A stretch of DNA of 64,000 nt from Massilia sp. ZL223 (lineage in GTDB: Bacteria; Pseudomonadota; Gammaproteobacteria; Burkholderiales; Burkholderiaceae_D): the NCBI RefSeq assembly GCF_018119395.1, contig NZ_JAGPWD010000015.1, positions 36,461-100,460 of the forward strand. The letters run 5' to 3'. The position numbers were made by a program, and so were the translations under genes. The notes below the pieces were generated by a model, which saw only the letters and a program-made list of their open reading frames with translations, ran no database searches and was not told the DNA's origin. Positions 32,219-40,462 of this stretch are shown one piece after another. Within the stretch, counting starts at the first letter, position 1; every line of letters begins with the position of its first letter.

Positions 32219-33400
32219 TCAGGACTGTACGGCCAGTGCGCTTCCCGCCTCGTTCAGGCCGCGCGCCAGGCTGGACACGCTCGGATTGTCGATGAAGACG
32301 CAGCGCTTGCCCGTGCGCTTGCAATGGTCCTTCACGCGCCAGTAGGCGGCGTGGCTGATGCAGCCGGTCTGGCAGATCACCAGGTCCGCCGCCGCCAGGC
32401 TGGCGTCGAGCTGGCTGCTGCTGTCTTCCAGCCCGCCGTCGTGATGGGCGAACTGGCCGCCGGCGCGCTCGACCAGGCTGCGGTAGCCCGGCACGGCGCC
32501 GTTGCGGCCGCCCACGCACAGCACGCTGCGGTTGACCAGCCGTACCGGCGCCTCGACGGGAGCAGGGACGGTGGCCGGCGCCGCTTCCTCTTTTACCGGT
32601 GGAGGAGCAGGGCGCGCGGCCTTCAGCTCGGCCAGCTGGGCGCGCAGCGCCTGTTCGCGCGCTTCCAGCTGGGCCACGCGGTTCGCCAGGCGCTTGCGGC
32701 TCTCCAGCTCCGGGACGGCAGCTTCCAGTTGGGCGAGCTGAGTGCGCAGGGCGTGGATCTCGGTGTCCTTGCCGATGGCGACCGCACGGGCCTGCATGAG
32801 GAGCTGCTCGTGCCGCTCGGCCTGCTCGGCCTTGTCCTGCGCCAGGGCCTGGCAACGCTGCTGCAGCCTGGACAGCTCGCGTTCGAGGCGGGCATGGCCG
32901 GTCGCCAGCGTATTGAACTGGTTGATGTCCGCCCGGGCGCAGGCGCCGGCCTGGTGCTGCACCATGTGGATGTCGCGGCACATCTTTTCTTCGAGCTCGG
33001 CGCTGCAGCGCGGATGGCTCAGGCCGGCCCAGAAGGCCCCCGCCACGTCGCCCCCGGCCACGGCCGCGTTCCACATGGCCCCGACCTCGGCCGTGGTCCT
33101 GGCCGCGCGGAAACGCTGGACGCAGACGGCGTAGCGGCGCTCGAGCTCTTTCTGCACGGCTTCGGCGACCGGCGTGCGCAGCAGGCAGTCGCCGACGGCG
33201 CCGACGTGGACTTCGTAATCGTCATGCATCAGCTGGCCGCCAGTCACTTTCTCTACCAACTTGCGCAGCACGCCCAGCGGCAGGCCCACGCCGATCAGCG
33301 GACAGTGGCAAGTGTGGCTGAGTTCCCAGACGCGCCGGCGGCGCGAACCCTGCGGCGCGCTCGACAAACCGCTTTCATGCAATGCTTCCTTATCGCACAT
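32219..33400 (-). CDS. DUF2325 protein with coiled coil, under a Fur box (393 aa)
   Basis: The N-terminal domain carries HTCHCPL and several other cysteines. A long coiled coil follows, about residues 150-265 (LERELSRLQQRCQALAQ; LEAREQALRAQLAELK), then a Pro/Ala linker and a C-terminal DUF2325 domain (VLCVGGRNGAVPGYRSLVE; GGQFAHHDGG; ADLVICQTGCISHAAYWRVK). DUF2325 proteins recur in Burkholderiales and are of unknown role. ATG 33400 is chosen for its GAGGAAG site. A near-perfect Fur box lies 24-42 bases upstream, so expression should rise in iron limitation. Confidence 0.85.
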   Translation of the reverse strand: MCDKEALHESGLSSAPQGSRRRRVWELSHTCHCPLIGVGLPLGVLRKLVEKVTGGQLMHDDYEVHVGAVGDCLLRTPVAEAVQKELERRYAVCVQRFRAARTTAEVGAMWNAAVAGGDVAGAFWAGLSHPRCSAELEEKMCRDIHMVQHQAGACARADINQFNTLATGHARLERELSRLQQRCQALAQDKAEQAERHEQLLMQARAVAIGKDTEIHALRTQLAQLEAAVPELESRKRLANRVAQLEAREQALRAQLAELKAARPAPPPVKEEAAPATVPAPVEAPVRLVNRSVLCVGGRNGAVPGYRSLVERAGGQFAHHDGGLEDSSSQLDASLAAADLVICQTGCISHAAYWRVKDHCKRTGKRCVFIDNPSVSSLARGLNEAGSALAVQS

Positions 33401-33423
33401 TCTTCCTCGCTCCACGTCCAACT

Positions 33424-33442
33424 GATAATGATTCTCATTTAT
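33424..33442 (-). promoter_or_regulatory. Fur box upstream of the DUF2325 gene
   Basis: GATAATGATTCTCATTTAT matches the 19-bp Fur consensus (GATAATGATAATCATTATC) at 15 positions by eye. It overlaps an AT-rich promoter (on the minus strand TAAAATATAAATGAG) just ahead of ATG 33400. The next + strand gene is more than 400 bases away, so the DUF2325 gene is the likely target. Confidence 0.8.
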
Positions 33443-33877
33443 ATTTTAGCGAAAGCGGAAATGGATGCAAGAGTTATCTGGACAGGAAAGCAGGCCATGC
33501 AGGGCGCATTTGGAGTCCAATCGCGGCAAGTTCGCAGCGGATGGTAGAGCTCTGTTAGGCAGCGCACGGTCCGGACATGTTGTACGTTGTATTTTTTGTA
33601 TCGCGACGCAGTGGTCCGATACTGCGCTCGTGTCGGACGCCACGGGGCGTGCGCCCGACAGCGAGGACGGGGTGGCTGCCTGCCTTCACAATTGTTGAGT
33701 TCGCTTTAGGTACAGACACCGACATGCTTGACCTAGAGCATTACCCATCAAGAGTGATTGATGTAGCGCAGGCCATTCTCGTCGCCTCGTTTTGTTGCGG
33801 GCGAAATCGAGGAAGAATGTGGTGATAGTCGAGTATCGGTCTACTCCGCGTTGGTCTAATTTTACGAGGGATACATC
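33443..33877. other. Intergenic region between Fur box and the Ser/Gly-rich gene
   Basis: 435 bases without a supported gene. A short + strand frame (33465-33698) has no ribosome site or recognisable protein. The last 30 bases hold GAGGG seven bases before ATG 33878. An AT-rich TCTAATTTT (33855-33863) could be a -10 region, but no partner -35 is clear. Confidence 0.5.
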
Positions 33878-34699
33878 ATGGATAATCAGAAGTCAACCGA
33901 GGGAAAAGGCAGCGACGCAAGCCGCGAGGGCGCAGGTTCGAGCATCGGTAAAAGCCAGGATTCCAATCTCGGCAAGAGCAGCGGTGCATCGGGCTCGAGC
34001 CTTGGCAGCGGTGCGTCGGGCGGCAGCCTCGGCAGCGCCAACGCCTCGCCGAGCAGCTCCAGCGGTGCCACCAGCTCCAGCACCGGCGCCGTAGGCGGCA
34101 CCAGCAACGCCAGCTCGGGTTCGAGCGGCAGCTCGCTGGGCAGCAGCGCAGCCGGCAGCAGCGGCTCGATGGGCAGCAGCAGCTCCACCGGCAGCAGCGG
34201 CTCGATGGGCAGCAGCGCAAGCAGCACCAACATGGGCAGCACCACCGGCAGCAGCCTGGGCACCAGCACCGGCAGCAGCGGCAGCATGGGTGGCGGCAGC
34301 ACCGGCAGCAGCCAGTCGGACATGAGCCAGCAGCAGCAGCAGGGCGGCATCAAAGGCGCCATGGCGTCGATGTCTCCGGACAAGATGCACCAGGGTATCG
34401 ACAAGGCAGCCCAGGCAGCTCAGCCTCTGGTCGACCGCCTGGTCAGCACCGCGCACGCCGGTGTCGATCGCGTCAGCAGCATGCTGGGCAGCACCCGCGA
34501 AAGCATGGGCCAGCGCTCGCAGCAGCTGAACGACAAGTACCAGGACCTGTCGGCTCAAGGCCGCGAATACGTCCGCAACAACCCGGGCAGCGCCATGCTG
34601 GCGGCAATCGGCGTCGGCTTCATCCTGGCCAAGCTGCTGGGCGGTTCGAGCGACCGTTCGCGTGATTCCCGTTCGTATCGCGACTATCGCGATTATTGA
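33878..34699 (+). CDS. DUF883/ElaB-like membrane-anchored protein with long Ser/Gly-rich domain (273 aa)
   Basis: The C-terminal about 100 residues resemble ElaB/YqjD (DUF883) proteins: an amphipathic helical part (DKAAQAAQPLVDRLVSTAHAG; STRESMGQRSQQLNDKY) and the YVRNNPGSAMLAAIGVGFIL membrane helix, then a charged Arg/Asp/Tyr tail. E. coli relatives bind ribosomes at the inner membrane in stationary phase. Residues about 20-165 are an extra low-complexity domain made of GSS, GSM, AGS and TGS repeats, ending in QQQQQ-type and Met-rich segments. The added domain is unusual for the family. It is a single gene with its own terminator. Confidence 0.75.
   Translation: MDNQKSTEGKGSDASREGAGSSIGKSQDSNLGKSSGASGSSLGSGASGGSLGSANASPSSSSGATSSSTGAVGGTSNASSGSSGSSLGSSAAGSSGSMGSSSSTGSSGSMGSSASSTNMGSTTGSSLGTSTGSSGSMGGGSTGSSQSDMSQQQQQGGIKGAMASMSPDKMHQGIDKAAQAAQPLVDRLVSTAHAGVDRVSSMLGSTRESMGQRSQQLNDKYQDLSAQGREYVRNNPGSAMLAAIGVGFILAKLLGGSSDRSRDSRSYRDYRDY
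34154..34216 (+). repeat. Tandem 36-base repeat in the Ser/Gly-rich coding region
   Basis: An identical 27-base stretch coding GSSGSMGSS occurs at 34154-34180 and 34190-34216, separated by nine bases, so the unit is 36 bases. Shorter variants continue to about 34310. The exact copies point to recent slippage or unequal exchange within the low-complexity domain. Confidence 0.8.
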
Positions 34700-34731
34700 T
34701 CGGTAGGCCGCCTTCAGGCGGTATCTGAAGG

Positions 34732-34769
34732 AGCCCGGCCAGCGTATGCTGGGCCGGGCTTCGTTTTTT
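34732..34769 (+). terminator. Rho-independent terminator of the Ser/Gly-rich gene
   Basis: AGCCCGGCCAGC-GTAT-GCTGGGCCGGGCT (34732-34760) forms a long stem with one bulged base, followed by TCGTTTTTT. It lies 33 bases after the stop. A weaker CCGCC-TTCA-GGCGG hairpin precedes it. Confidence 0.88.
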
Positions 34770-34823
34770 GTGGGTTACGTTTTAAGGTTGCGGTTACGCA
34801 GGCAAACTTGCAGCGCCAACAGT

Positions 34824-37800
34824 TCACCCTGGCGTATGCTCCCCCGCCTTCACCACAGCCGGCGCCGGATGCCGCCGCAGCTTGTTCCTCCAGCGCTTGA
34901 GCAGATGCTCGAGATCATCCACGTAGGTGAACACCGCCGGCACCACCAGCAAGCTGAGCAAGGTCGAGGTAATCAATCCCCCCATCACCGCGATCGCCAT
35001 CGGCGAGCGGAAGCTCGGGTCGCCCGAGAACCCCAGCGCCAGCGGCAGCATGCCCGCGCCCATGGCGATGGTGGTCATCACGATCGGCCGGCTGCGCTTG
35101 TGGCAGGCATCCACCAGCGCGTCGAAGCGGTTCATGCCCGCCTTGCGCGCCAGGATCGCGTAGTCCACCAGCAGGATCGAGTTCTTGGTCACGATCCCCA
35201 TCAGCATGATCAGGCCGATCATGGTCGGCATCGACAGCGCGTTGCGGGTGATGAGCAGGGCGACGAAGGCCCCGCCAATGGACAGCGGCAGGGCGGCCAG
35301 GATGGTCGCCGGCTGCATGAAGTCGTTGAACAGCAGCACCAGCACGCCATAGATGCACAGCACCCCGATCAGCATCGCCACGCCGAAGCTGGCGAACAGC
35401 GCCTGCATCTCCTGCGCGTCGCCCAGCTCGGCGATCTGCACCGAAGGCGGCAGCTTCTGGAACACGGGCAGGGCGCGCGCCTCGGCGTTCACCTCGCCCA
35501 GCGAGCGGCCCGACAGCTCCACCTCGAGCGTCACATTGCGGCTGCGGTTCAGGCGGTCGATCTGGGCCGGGCCGCTTTCCACCGTGATGGTGGCGACATT
35601 CGATAGCAGCACCGGACCCTGTGCCCCGGGCACCGTCAGGCGACCGATGGCGTCCAGGTCGGCGCGCACCGCGTCCGGCAGCTTGACGCGGATCGGCACC
35701 TGGCGCTCGGACAGGTTCATCTTGGCCAGCGCCTGGTCGTAGTCGCCGGCCGTGGCCACGCGCACCGTCTCGCCGATGGCGGCCGCGGTCACGCCCAGGT
35801 CGGCCGCGCGCGCGAAGTCCGGACGCACGATGATTTCGGGCCGCACCAGCGAGGCGCTGGAGCTGACGTTGCCGATGCCGCGCAGGGTACGCAGCTCGCG
35901 CTCGGCCTGGCGCGCCGCCACCGACAGCGCTTCCGGATCTTCGCTGCGCAGCACCAGCTGCATCTTGGTGCCGGTATCCGGCGCGCCGACGTTGAAGCGC
36001 GCGCCGGGAATCGCGGCTACGCGCTCGCGGATGCCTTGCTCGATGCTGGACAGGGACTCGTTGCGGTCGTCGCGGTACACCGTGTTCACGGTCAGCACCG
36101 CGCGCCGCGCCTCGGCCGCCGCACCCGGCGCGAAAGCGTCGCCGCTGGAGCCGCCGCCGATGGAGCTGAACACGTTCTTCACGCCCGGCACCTGCATCGC
36201 CGCCAGGCGCGTCTGCTCGGCCACGGCATGCGTCTGGGCCAGGGTGGAGCCGGGCGGCAGCTCGACGTTGATCTGGGTCTGCGAGCGGTCGGCGGGCGGC
36301 ACGAAGCCGGTCGGCAGCAGCGGCACCAGCGCGATGGAACCAAAGAAGAACACGGCCGAACCGATCGCCGTCGCGAGGCGGTGGCGCAAGCACCATTTCA
36401 TGATCCTCATGTAGCGGCGCATGATCGGCCCATCCTCTTCCTTGTGCGGCTTGGCCGGCTTGAGCAGGTAGGCGCACATCATCGGCGTCAGCAGGCGCGC
36501 CACCAGCAGCGAAGCCAGGATCGCCAGCACCGCGGTCCAGCCGAACTGCTTGAAGAACTTGCCCGGAATGCCGCCCATGAAGGCGGTCGGCAGGAACACC
36601 GCCACCAGCGAGAAGGTGGTCGCGATCACCGCCATGCCGATTTCGTCTGCCGCTTCCAGCGCCGCCTGCATCGGGGTCTTGCCCATGTGGAGGTGGCGCG
36701 AGATGTTCTCGATCTCGACGATGGCGTCGTCCACCAGCACCCCGACCACCAGCGCCAGCGAGAGCAGGGTCACCATGTTGAGGGTGTAGCCGAACAGGTA
36801 CTGGCCAAGGAAGGCCGGTATCACCGACAGCGGCAGCGCCGCCGCCGCGATCAGGGTCGCGCGCCAGTCGCGCAGGAACCACCACACCACCAGCACCGCC
36901 AGCAGCGCGCCCTCGTACAGCATCTCCATCGAGGCGTCGAAGTTCTCTTCCACGGCGAAGGAGTTGTCGATCACTTCGCGCAGCACCAGGTTCGGGTGCT
37001 CTTTCTGCAGCTGGGCCACGGCCGCGCGCGCGCCTTCCGCCACGTCGACCTCGCCCGCGCCGCGGGTGCGGAACACCTCGAAGGCCACCACCTTGCGCCC
37101 GTCCTGCTCGGCAATGGCGCGCGGCTCGGCCACGGTGTCGCTGACGGTGGCCACCTGGTCGAGGCGCACGTGGCGGCCGTCGGGCAGGGGAATCTCCATG
37201 GCGGCCAGCTCCTGGGCCGTCTTGACGGTGGCGATGGTGCGCACCGACTGCTCGGCGCCGCTGACGTCGCCGCGTCCGCCCGGCGCTTCGCGCTGCACGT
37301 TGCGCAGCTGGCGCGACACGTCCAGCGCGGACACGCGCAGCGCGGCCATGCGGGCGTCGTCCAGCTCCACGCGTACCTCGCGCGCGACGCCGCCGACCCG
37401 CTTGACCGCACCCAGGCCCGGCACGCTCAGCAGGCGCTTGGAGACGTCGTTGTCGACGAACCAGCTCAGTTCCTGGTCGTCCATGCCGCTGCCCGCGCCT
37501 TGCGCGCGCGCCACGGTGAAGGTGGCGATCACGCGCCCGGCGGTGGCGGCCTTGGTCACGCTCGGGTCGCGCATTTCGGCCGGCAGGTCGGCGCGTACGC
37601 GCGAAACGGCGTCGCGCACGTCGTTCACCGCGTCCGACAAGTCCTTCTCCAGGATGAACTCGACGGTGATGGTGGCCACGCCGTCGAGCACGCGGGTATA
37701 GATGTTCTTGACCCCTTGCAGGGTGGCGACCGAATCCTCGATCTTGCGCGCGACCTCGGTCTCCAGCTGGGCCGGGGCGGCGCCGTCCAGCACCGCGCTG

Positions 37801-37940
37801 ACGGTCACGATCGGCAGCTCGATGTCCGGGAAGTCCTGCACCTTGTTGGCGTTGAAGGCGAGGATGCCCGCCAGGGTGAGCAGGGCGAACAGCATGATCG
37901 CCGGGATCGGGTTGCGGATCGAGAGGGCGGAAAAATTCAT
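34824..37940 (-). CDS. RND multidrug efflux pump inner-membrane protein (1038 aa)
   Basis: Full-length HAE1/AcrB-type pump. The N-terminus is MNFSALSIRNPIPAIMLFALL. The first periplasmic half contains DFPDIELPIVTVSA and the porter repeats. The TM4 proton-relay aspartates are in LVVGVLVDDAIVEIENISRHL, then VFLPTAFMGGIPGKFFKQFGW. The second half repeats the fold, with LIMLMGIVTKNSILLVDYAI. It exports drugs or metabolites using the proton gradient, with the adaptor encoded just upstream. No outer-membrane channel gene is in the window, so it would use a TolC-like partner. ATG 37940 has a GGGGAAG site, 13 bases after the adaptor stop. Confidence 0.96.
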   Translation of the reverse strand: MNFSALSIRNPIPAIMLFALLTLAGILAFNANKVQDFPDIELPIVTVSAVLDGAAPAQLETEVARKIEDSVATLQGVKNIYTRVLDGVATITVEFILEKDLSDAVNDVRDAVSRVRADLPAEMRDPSVTKAATAGRVIATFTVARAQGAGSGMDDQELSWFVDNDVSKRLLSVPGLGAVKRVGGVAREVRVELDDARMAALRVSALDVSRQLRNVQREAPGGRGDVSGAEQSVRTIATVKTAQELAAMEIPLPDGRHVRLDQVATVSDTVAEPRAIAEQDGRKVVAFEVFRTRGAGEVDVAEGARAAVAQLQKEHPNLVLREVIDNSFAVEENFDASMEMLYEGALLAVLVVWWFLRDWRATLIAAAALPLSVIPAFLGQYLFGYTLNMVTLLSLALVVGVLVDDAIVEIENISRHLHMGKTPMQAALEAADEIGMAVIATTFSLVAVFLPTAFMGGIPGKFFKQFGWTAVLAILASLLVARLLTPMMCAYLLKPAKPHKEEDGPIMRRYMRIMKWCLRHRLATAIGSAVFFFGSIALVPLLPTGFVPPADRSQTQINVELPPGSTLAQTHAVAEQTRLAAMQVPGVKNVFSSIGGGSSGDAFAPGAAAEARRAVLTVNTVYRDDRNESLSSIEQGIRERVAAIPGARFNVGAPDTGTKMQLVLRSEDPEALSVAARQAERELRTLRGIGNVSSSASLVRPEIIVRPDFARAADLGVTAAAIGETVRVATAGDYDQALAKMNLSERQVPIRVKLPDAVRADLDAIGRLTVPGAQGPVLLSNVATITVESGPAQIDRLNRSRNVTLEVELSGRSLGEVNAEARALPVFQKLPPSVQIAELGDAQEMQALFASFGVAMLIGVLCIYGVLVLLFNDFMQPATILAALPLSIGGAFVALLITRNALSMPTMIGLIMLMGIVTKNSILLVDYAILARKAGMNRFDALVDACHKRSRPIVMTTIAMGAGMLPLALGFSGDPSFRSPMAIAVMGGLITSTLLSLLVVPAVFTYVDDLEHLLKRWRNKLRRHPAPAVVKAGEHTPG

Positions 37941-37953
37941 CGTGCGCTTCCCC

Positions 37954-39087
37954 TCAACCCGCCGGACGCGCCGGCGCGGGTACATTCCGAACCAGGTCGC
38001 CGTCGTTCAGGAAGCCTGCCCCGCTGACCACGATAGTCGTGCCCGCCGCCAGGCCGCCAGTGACCTCGACCCGGTCGCCCAGGCGGCGTCCGGTGCTGAC
38101 CTTCAGCTGGCTCACGCGGCTGTCGCGGTTCAGCCGGAACACGTAGGAGAAGCCGTCGCGCACCGCGATCGCCTGCTGCGGCACGGTGAGCGCGTTCGAC
38201 GCGCCCAGTTCGAAGCGGCCGCTGGCGAACATGCCGGCCTTGAGCGGCGCATTGCTCGAGAGCGCCGGCGGCAGGTCGACATAGACCAAAGCGATGCGGC
38301 TTTGCGGATCCACCGAAGGCGCGACGGTGCGCACCTTGCCGGTCACTTCGCCGCCGCTCGCAGCGCGGACGTAGGCCCGCATGCCGGGTTTGATGCGGCC
38401 CAGGTCGGGCGCCGTCACCTCGGCGCGCCATTCGAGGCGGCCCTGGCGGATCATGCGGAACAGTTCCGTGCCGATGCCGACCACGGCGCCCACGGTGGCG
38501 TTGCGCGCCGAGATGACGCCGCTGTCCGGCGCCGTCACCTGCGTGTACTTGAGGCGCAGCTGCTGCTGGGTGAGCGTGGCCTTGGCCGCGTTCACGCGCG
38601 CCGCCGCGGTGCGCTCGGCGGTGAGGAGCTGGGTAACCTGCTGCTCGCTCAGCGCGCCGGAGCTTTTCAGGGCGCGGGCGCGCTCGGCGTTGGCCGTGGC
38701 TTCCGCGGCGTTGGCCTGCGCTTCCTGCAGGGCGGCGCGCGCCTGCTCGACGTCGGCGCGCACGGTCTCGCTGGAGAACACGGCCAGCACGTCGCCCTTC
38801 TTGACGACGTCGCCGACGTTGACGCGCACTTCGGTCAGGCGCAGCCCGCCCGATTCGCTGCCGATCACCGCTTCCTGCCACGAAGCAATGCTGCCGTTGG
38901 CGGTCAGGCTGAGGGGGAGGCTGGCGCTCGACGGCAGGCCGGTGGAGACGGTCAGGGCCGGCTTGGGTGAAGGCGCCGCTTCGTCCTTGGCGCCGGCGCC
39001 GCGGGTCAGGGCGAAGGCGATCAGGGCGCACAGGGAGGCTGCCGCCGCGGCCAGGAGCGCGGCGCGTGGAATCCGTTTGATTTGCAT
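37954..39087 (-). CDS. RND efflux periplasmic adaptor (membrane-fusion) protein (377 aa)
   Basis: An N-terminal hydrophobic anchor (IPRAALLAAAAASLCALIAF) is followed by a split lipoyl domain (GGLRLTEVRVNVGDVVKKGDVL and TAPDSGVISARNATVGAVVG) around an alpha-helical hairpin (about residues 110-165). The beta-barrel domain includes ALVYVDLPP and LKAGMFASGRFELG. It links the RND pump to an outer-membrane channel. ATG 39087 (MQIKRIP) is chosen as the typical adaptor start; the frame extends upstream into the divergent promoter region. It is first in the operon and diverges from the DUF1800 gene. Confidence 0.94.
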   Translation of the reverse strand: MQIKRIPRAALLAAAAASLCALIAFALTRGAGAKDEAAPSPKPALTVSTGLPSSASLPLSLTANGSIASWQEAVIGSESGGLRLTEVRVNVGDVVKKGDVLAVFSSETVRADVEQARAALQEAQANAAEATANAERARALKSSGALSEQQVTQLLTAERTAAARVNAAKATLTQQQLRLKYTQVTAPDSGVISARNATVGAVVGIGTELFRMIRQGRLEWRAEVTAPDLGRIKPGMRAYVRAASGGEVTGKVRTVAPSVDPQSRIALVYVDLPPALSSNAPLKAGMFASGRFELGASNALTVPQQAIAVRDGFSYVFRLNRDSRVSQLKVSTGRRLGDRVEVTGGLAAGTTIVVSGAGFLNDGDLVRNVPAPARPAG

Positions 39088-39172
39088 GGTCTGTAGACTT
39101 TTAGGTAAGCAATCAAGTGTAGCAAAAGCGGCCTGCACGGCAGCGCGCACTCGTGTGGACTATGCAGGGCGC

Positions 39173-39201
39173 TTACAAAGATTTACAGGGTGGGGTATAA
39201 A
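39173..39201 (+). promoter_or_regulatory. Promoter of the DUF1800 gene
   Basis: TTACAA (39173-39178) and TATAAA (39196-39201) with a 17-base spacer, about 20 bases before ATG 39223, whose GAGGAG ribosome site is at 39212-39217. A start near 39208 would leave a very short leader. Confidence 0.45.
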
Positions 39202-39222
39202 TCCTCATCGAGAGGAGAACCC

Positions 39223-40227
39223 ATGGTCCGAATACTGGCTGCCGCCCTTGCCTTGTTTTGCACGGTGCTTGCCGGACGCGCATTCGCCACTGCGCCGCTG
39301 TCGGCGGGGCAGGCCGTGCACGTGCTCAATCGGATGAGCTTCGGCCCCCGGCCGGGCGAGGCTGCGCGCTTGCAGGGCATGGGCTTGCAGGCTTATGTGG
39401 CGGAGCAGCTGGATGCGTCCAGGCCCGATTTGCTGGGCGAGACGGCGCGCCGGGTGCACGAGCTGGCCAGTGCGCGTGTGGCCGCCGGCCCGGAGGAAGC
39501 CGATGACCTGGCCCGGCAGGAACGCCTGCTGCGTGCGATCGCGAGCAGGCGCCAACTCGAGGAAGTGCTGGTCGGCTTCTGGCTCCAGCAGAAGGGCGGC
39601 GACGCGCTGGGACCGGCCGCACAGGCACGCATGGCGGACGCGCTGCGGCCGCGCGTGTTCGCTCCCTTCTCCGAGGCCGAGCGTCCGGCCGCGTGGTGCC
39701 GGGCCCTGGCGCTCTGGTTCGTCGGCAGCGCGCCGCAGGCGCTGGTGACGCGCATGGAAGCGGCATGGCGGCAAAGCGGCGGCGCGCAGAAAGCCGTCTT
39801 GCGGGAGCTGTTCATGAGCCCCGAGTTCCTGGCGTCCGCGTCGCATGCGGCGAAGCGCAAGGATCCCTTGCGCCTTCTGGCCTCGGCCGTGCGCGCCGGC
39901 GGCCTGGAAGTCGCCAACGCGGCGCCCCTGGCCCAGGCGCAGCGAGGACTGGAAGAGCAGGGGATGGCCGCATGGCCCGGGGTGGCTGCTGCGCTGGCGC
40001 AGGGGCGCCTGCCGCTGGCCGCCGAGCCGCCGCGCCGCCATCGCCAGGCTTCGGTGGCGCCGCCGGTGCGCTCCGTAGATCGGCCTGGCGCCCTGGTTGC
40101 GCCTGTCACGGTAAGGCCGGAAGCGCCGACACCCTCGGCAGCCGCGATGGCCGCGGCGATGTCCACGCCGCCGCTCAGCGCGCAAGCTGCGGAATTACTC
40201 AAGAGCGAAGATTTTTTGCGTTATTGA
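39223..40227 (+). CDS. Shortened DUF1800-like exported protein (334 aa)
   Basis: The signal peptide (MVRILAAALALFCTVLAGRAFA) and the next segment (VHVLNRMSFGPRPGEAARLQGMGLQAYVAEQL) match the start of DUF1800 proteins. VLVGFWLQQK corresponds to their FW.NHF region. The text then jumps to a late segment (AVLRELFMSPEFLASA, DPLRLLASAVRAGGL). The conserved middle of the usual 450-550 residue family is missing. The C-terminus is a Pro/Ala-rich linker ending in SAQAAELLKSEDFLRY, the family's typical end. It looks like an internally deleted or minimal member; frame and signal are intact. Full-length relatives usually pair with a DUF1501 gene, which is absent here. Confidence 0.7.
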   Translation: MVRILAAALALFCTVLAGRAFATAPLSAGQAVHVLNRMSFGPRPGEAARLQGMGLQAYVAEQLDASRPDLLGETARRVHELASARVAAGPEEADDLARQERLLRAIASRRQLEEVLVGFWLQQKGGDALGPAAQARMADALRPRVFAPFSEAERPAAWCRALALWFVGSAPQALVTRMEAAWRQSGGAQKAVLRELFMSPEFLASASHAAKRKDPLRLLASAVRAGGLEVANAAPLAQAQRGLEEQGMAAWPGVAAALAQGRLPLAAEPPRRHRQASVAPPVRSVDRPGALVAPVTVRPEAPTPSAAAMAAAMSTPPLSAQAAELLKSEDFLRY

Positions 40228-40361
40228 CGCAGCGCCGACGCGCGCATTGCGCACTGCCGCAAACCCAAGAAAAATGGTCGATTTGGAAAGGTTTCTCTCC
40301 ACAATGACGCATCGTAGTTCTACGGTATTGCAGTGCACAATAATTTGGACTATATTGAAAC

Positions 40362-40432
40362 CGTCTCCTCCAGTTTTCTCCGAAAATTGGATTACAGCCC
40401 GCCAAGCCTCCAGGCTTCGCGGGCGTTTTTTT
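40362..40432 (+). ncRNA. Candidate small RNA of about 70 nt
   Basis: A promoter-like pair, TTGCAG (40328-40333) and TATATT (40351-40356) with a 17-base spacer, is followed by about 35 non-coding bases and a strong terminator: GCCCGC-c-AAGCCT-cc-AGGCTT-c-GCGGGC (40397-40424) with seven T. No ORF lies between. The hairpin could instead terminate the DUF1800 transcript 170 bases upstream, so the RNA is a candidate only. Confidence 0.35.
40397..40432 (+). terminator. Rho-independent terminator
   Basis: A 12-bp stem in two blocks (GCCCGC/GCGGGC and AAGCCT/AGGCTT) with a tight CC loop and a following GTTTTTTT run. It points to the + strand and lies between the DUF1800 gene and the convergent dioxygenase gene. 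Confidence 0.88.
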
Positions 40433-40462
40433 ATCTGGAGTCCGGAGAGAAGAGTCGCTGGC

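Noticed and set aside
33465..33698. A 77-codon plus-strand frame in the gap before the Ser/Gly-rich gene
   Set aside because: No ribosome site and no protein-like pattern; it overlaps the likely promoter area.
33970..34330. A CRISPR-like or tandem array suggested by the regular GGCAGCAGC spacing
   Set aside because: The periodicity is codon repetition for Gly-Ser within an open reading frame; there are no unique spacers or palindromic repeats.
36036..38027. A 663-codon plus-strand frame antisense to the RND pump
   Set aside because: Shadow frame rich in His, Arg, Gln and Gly with no domain structure.
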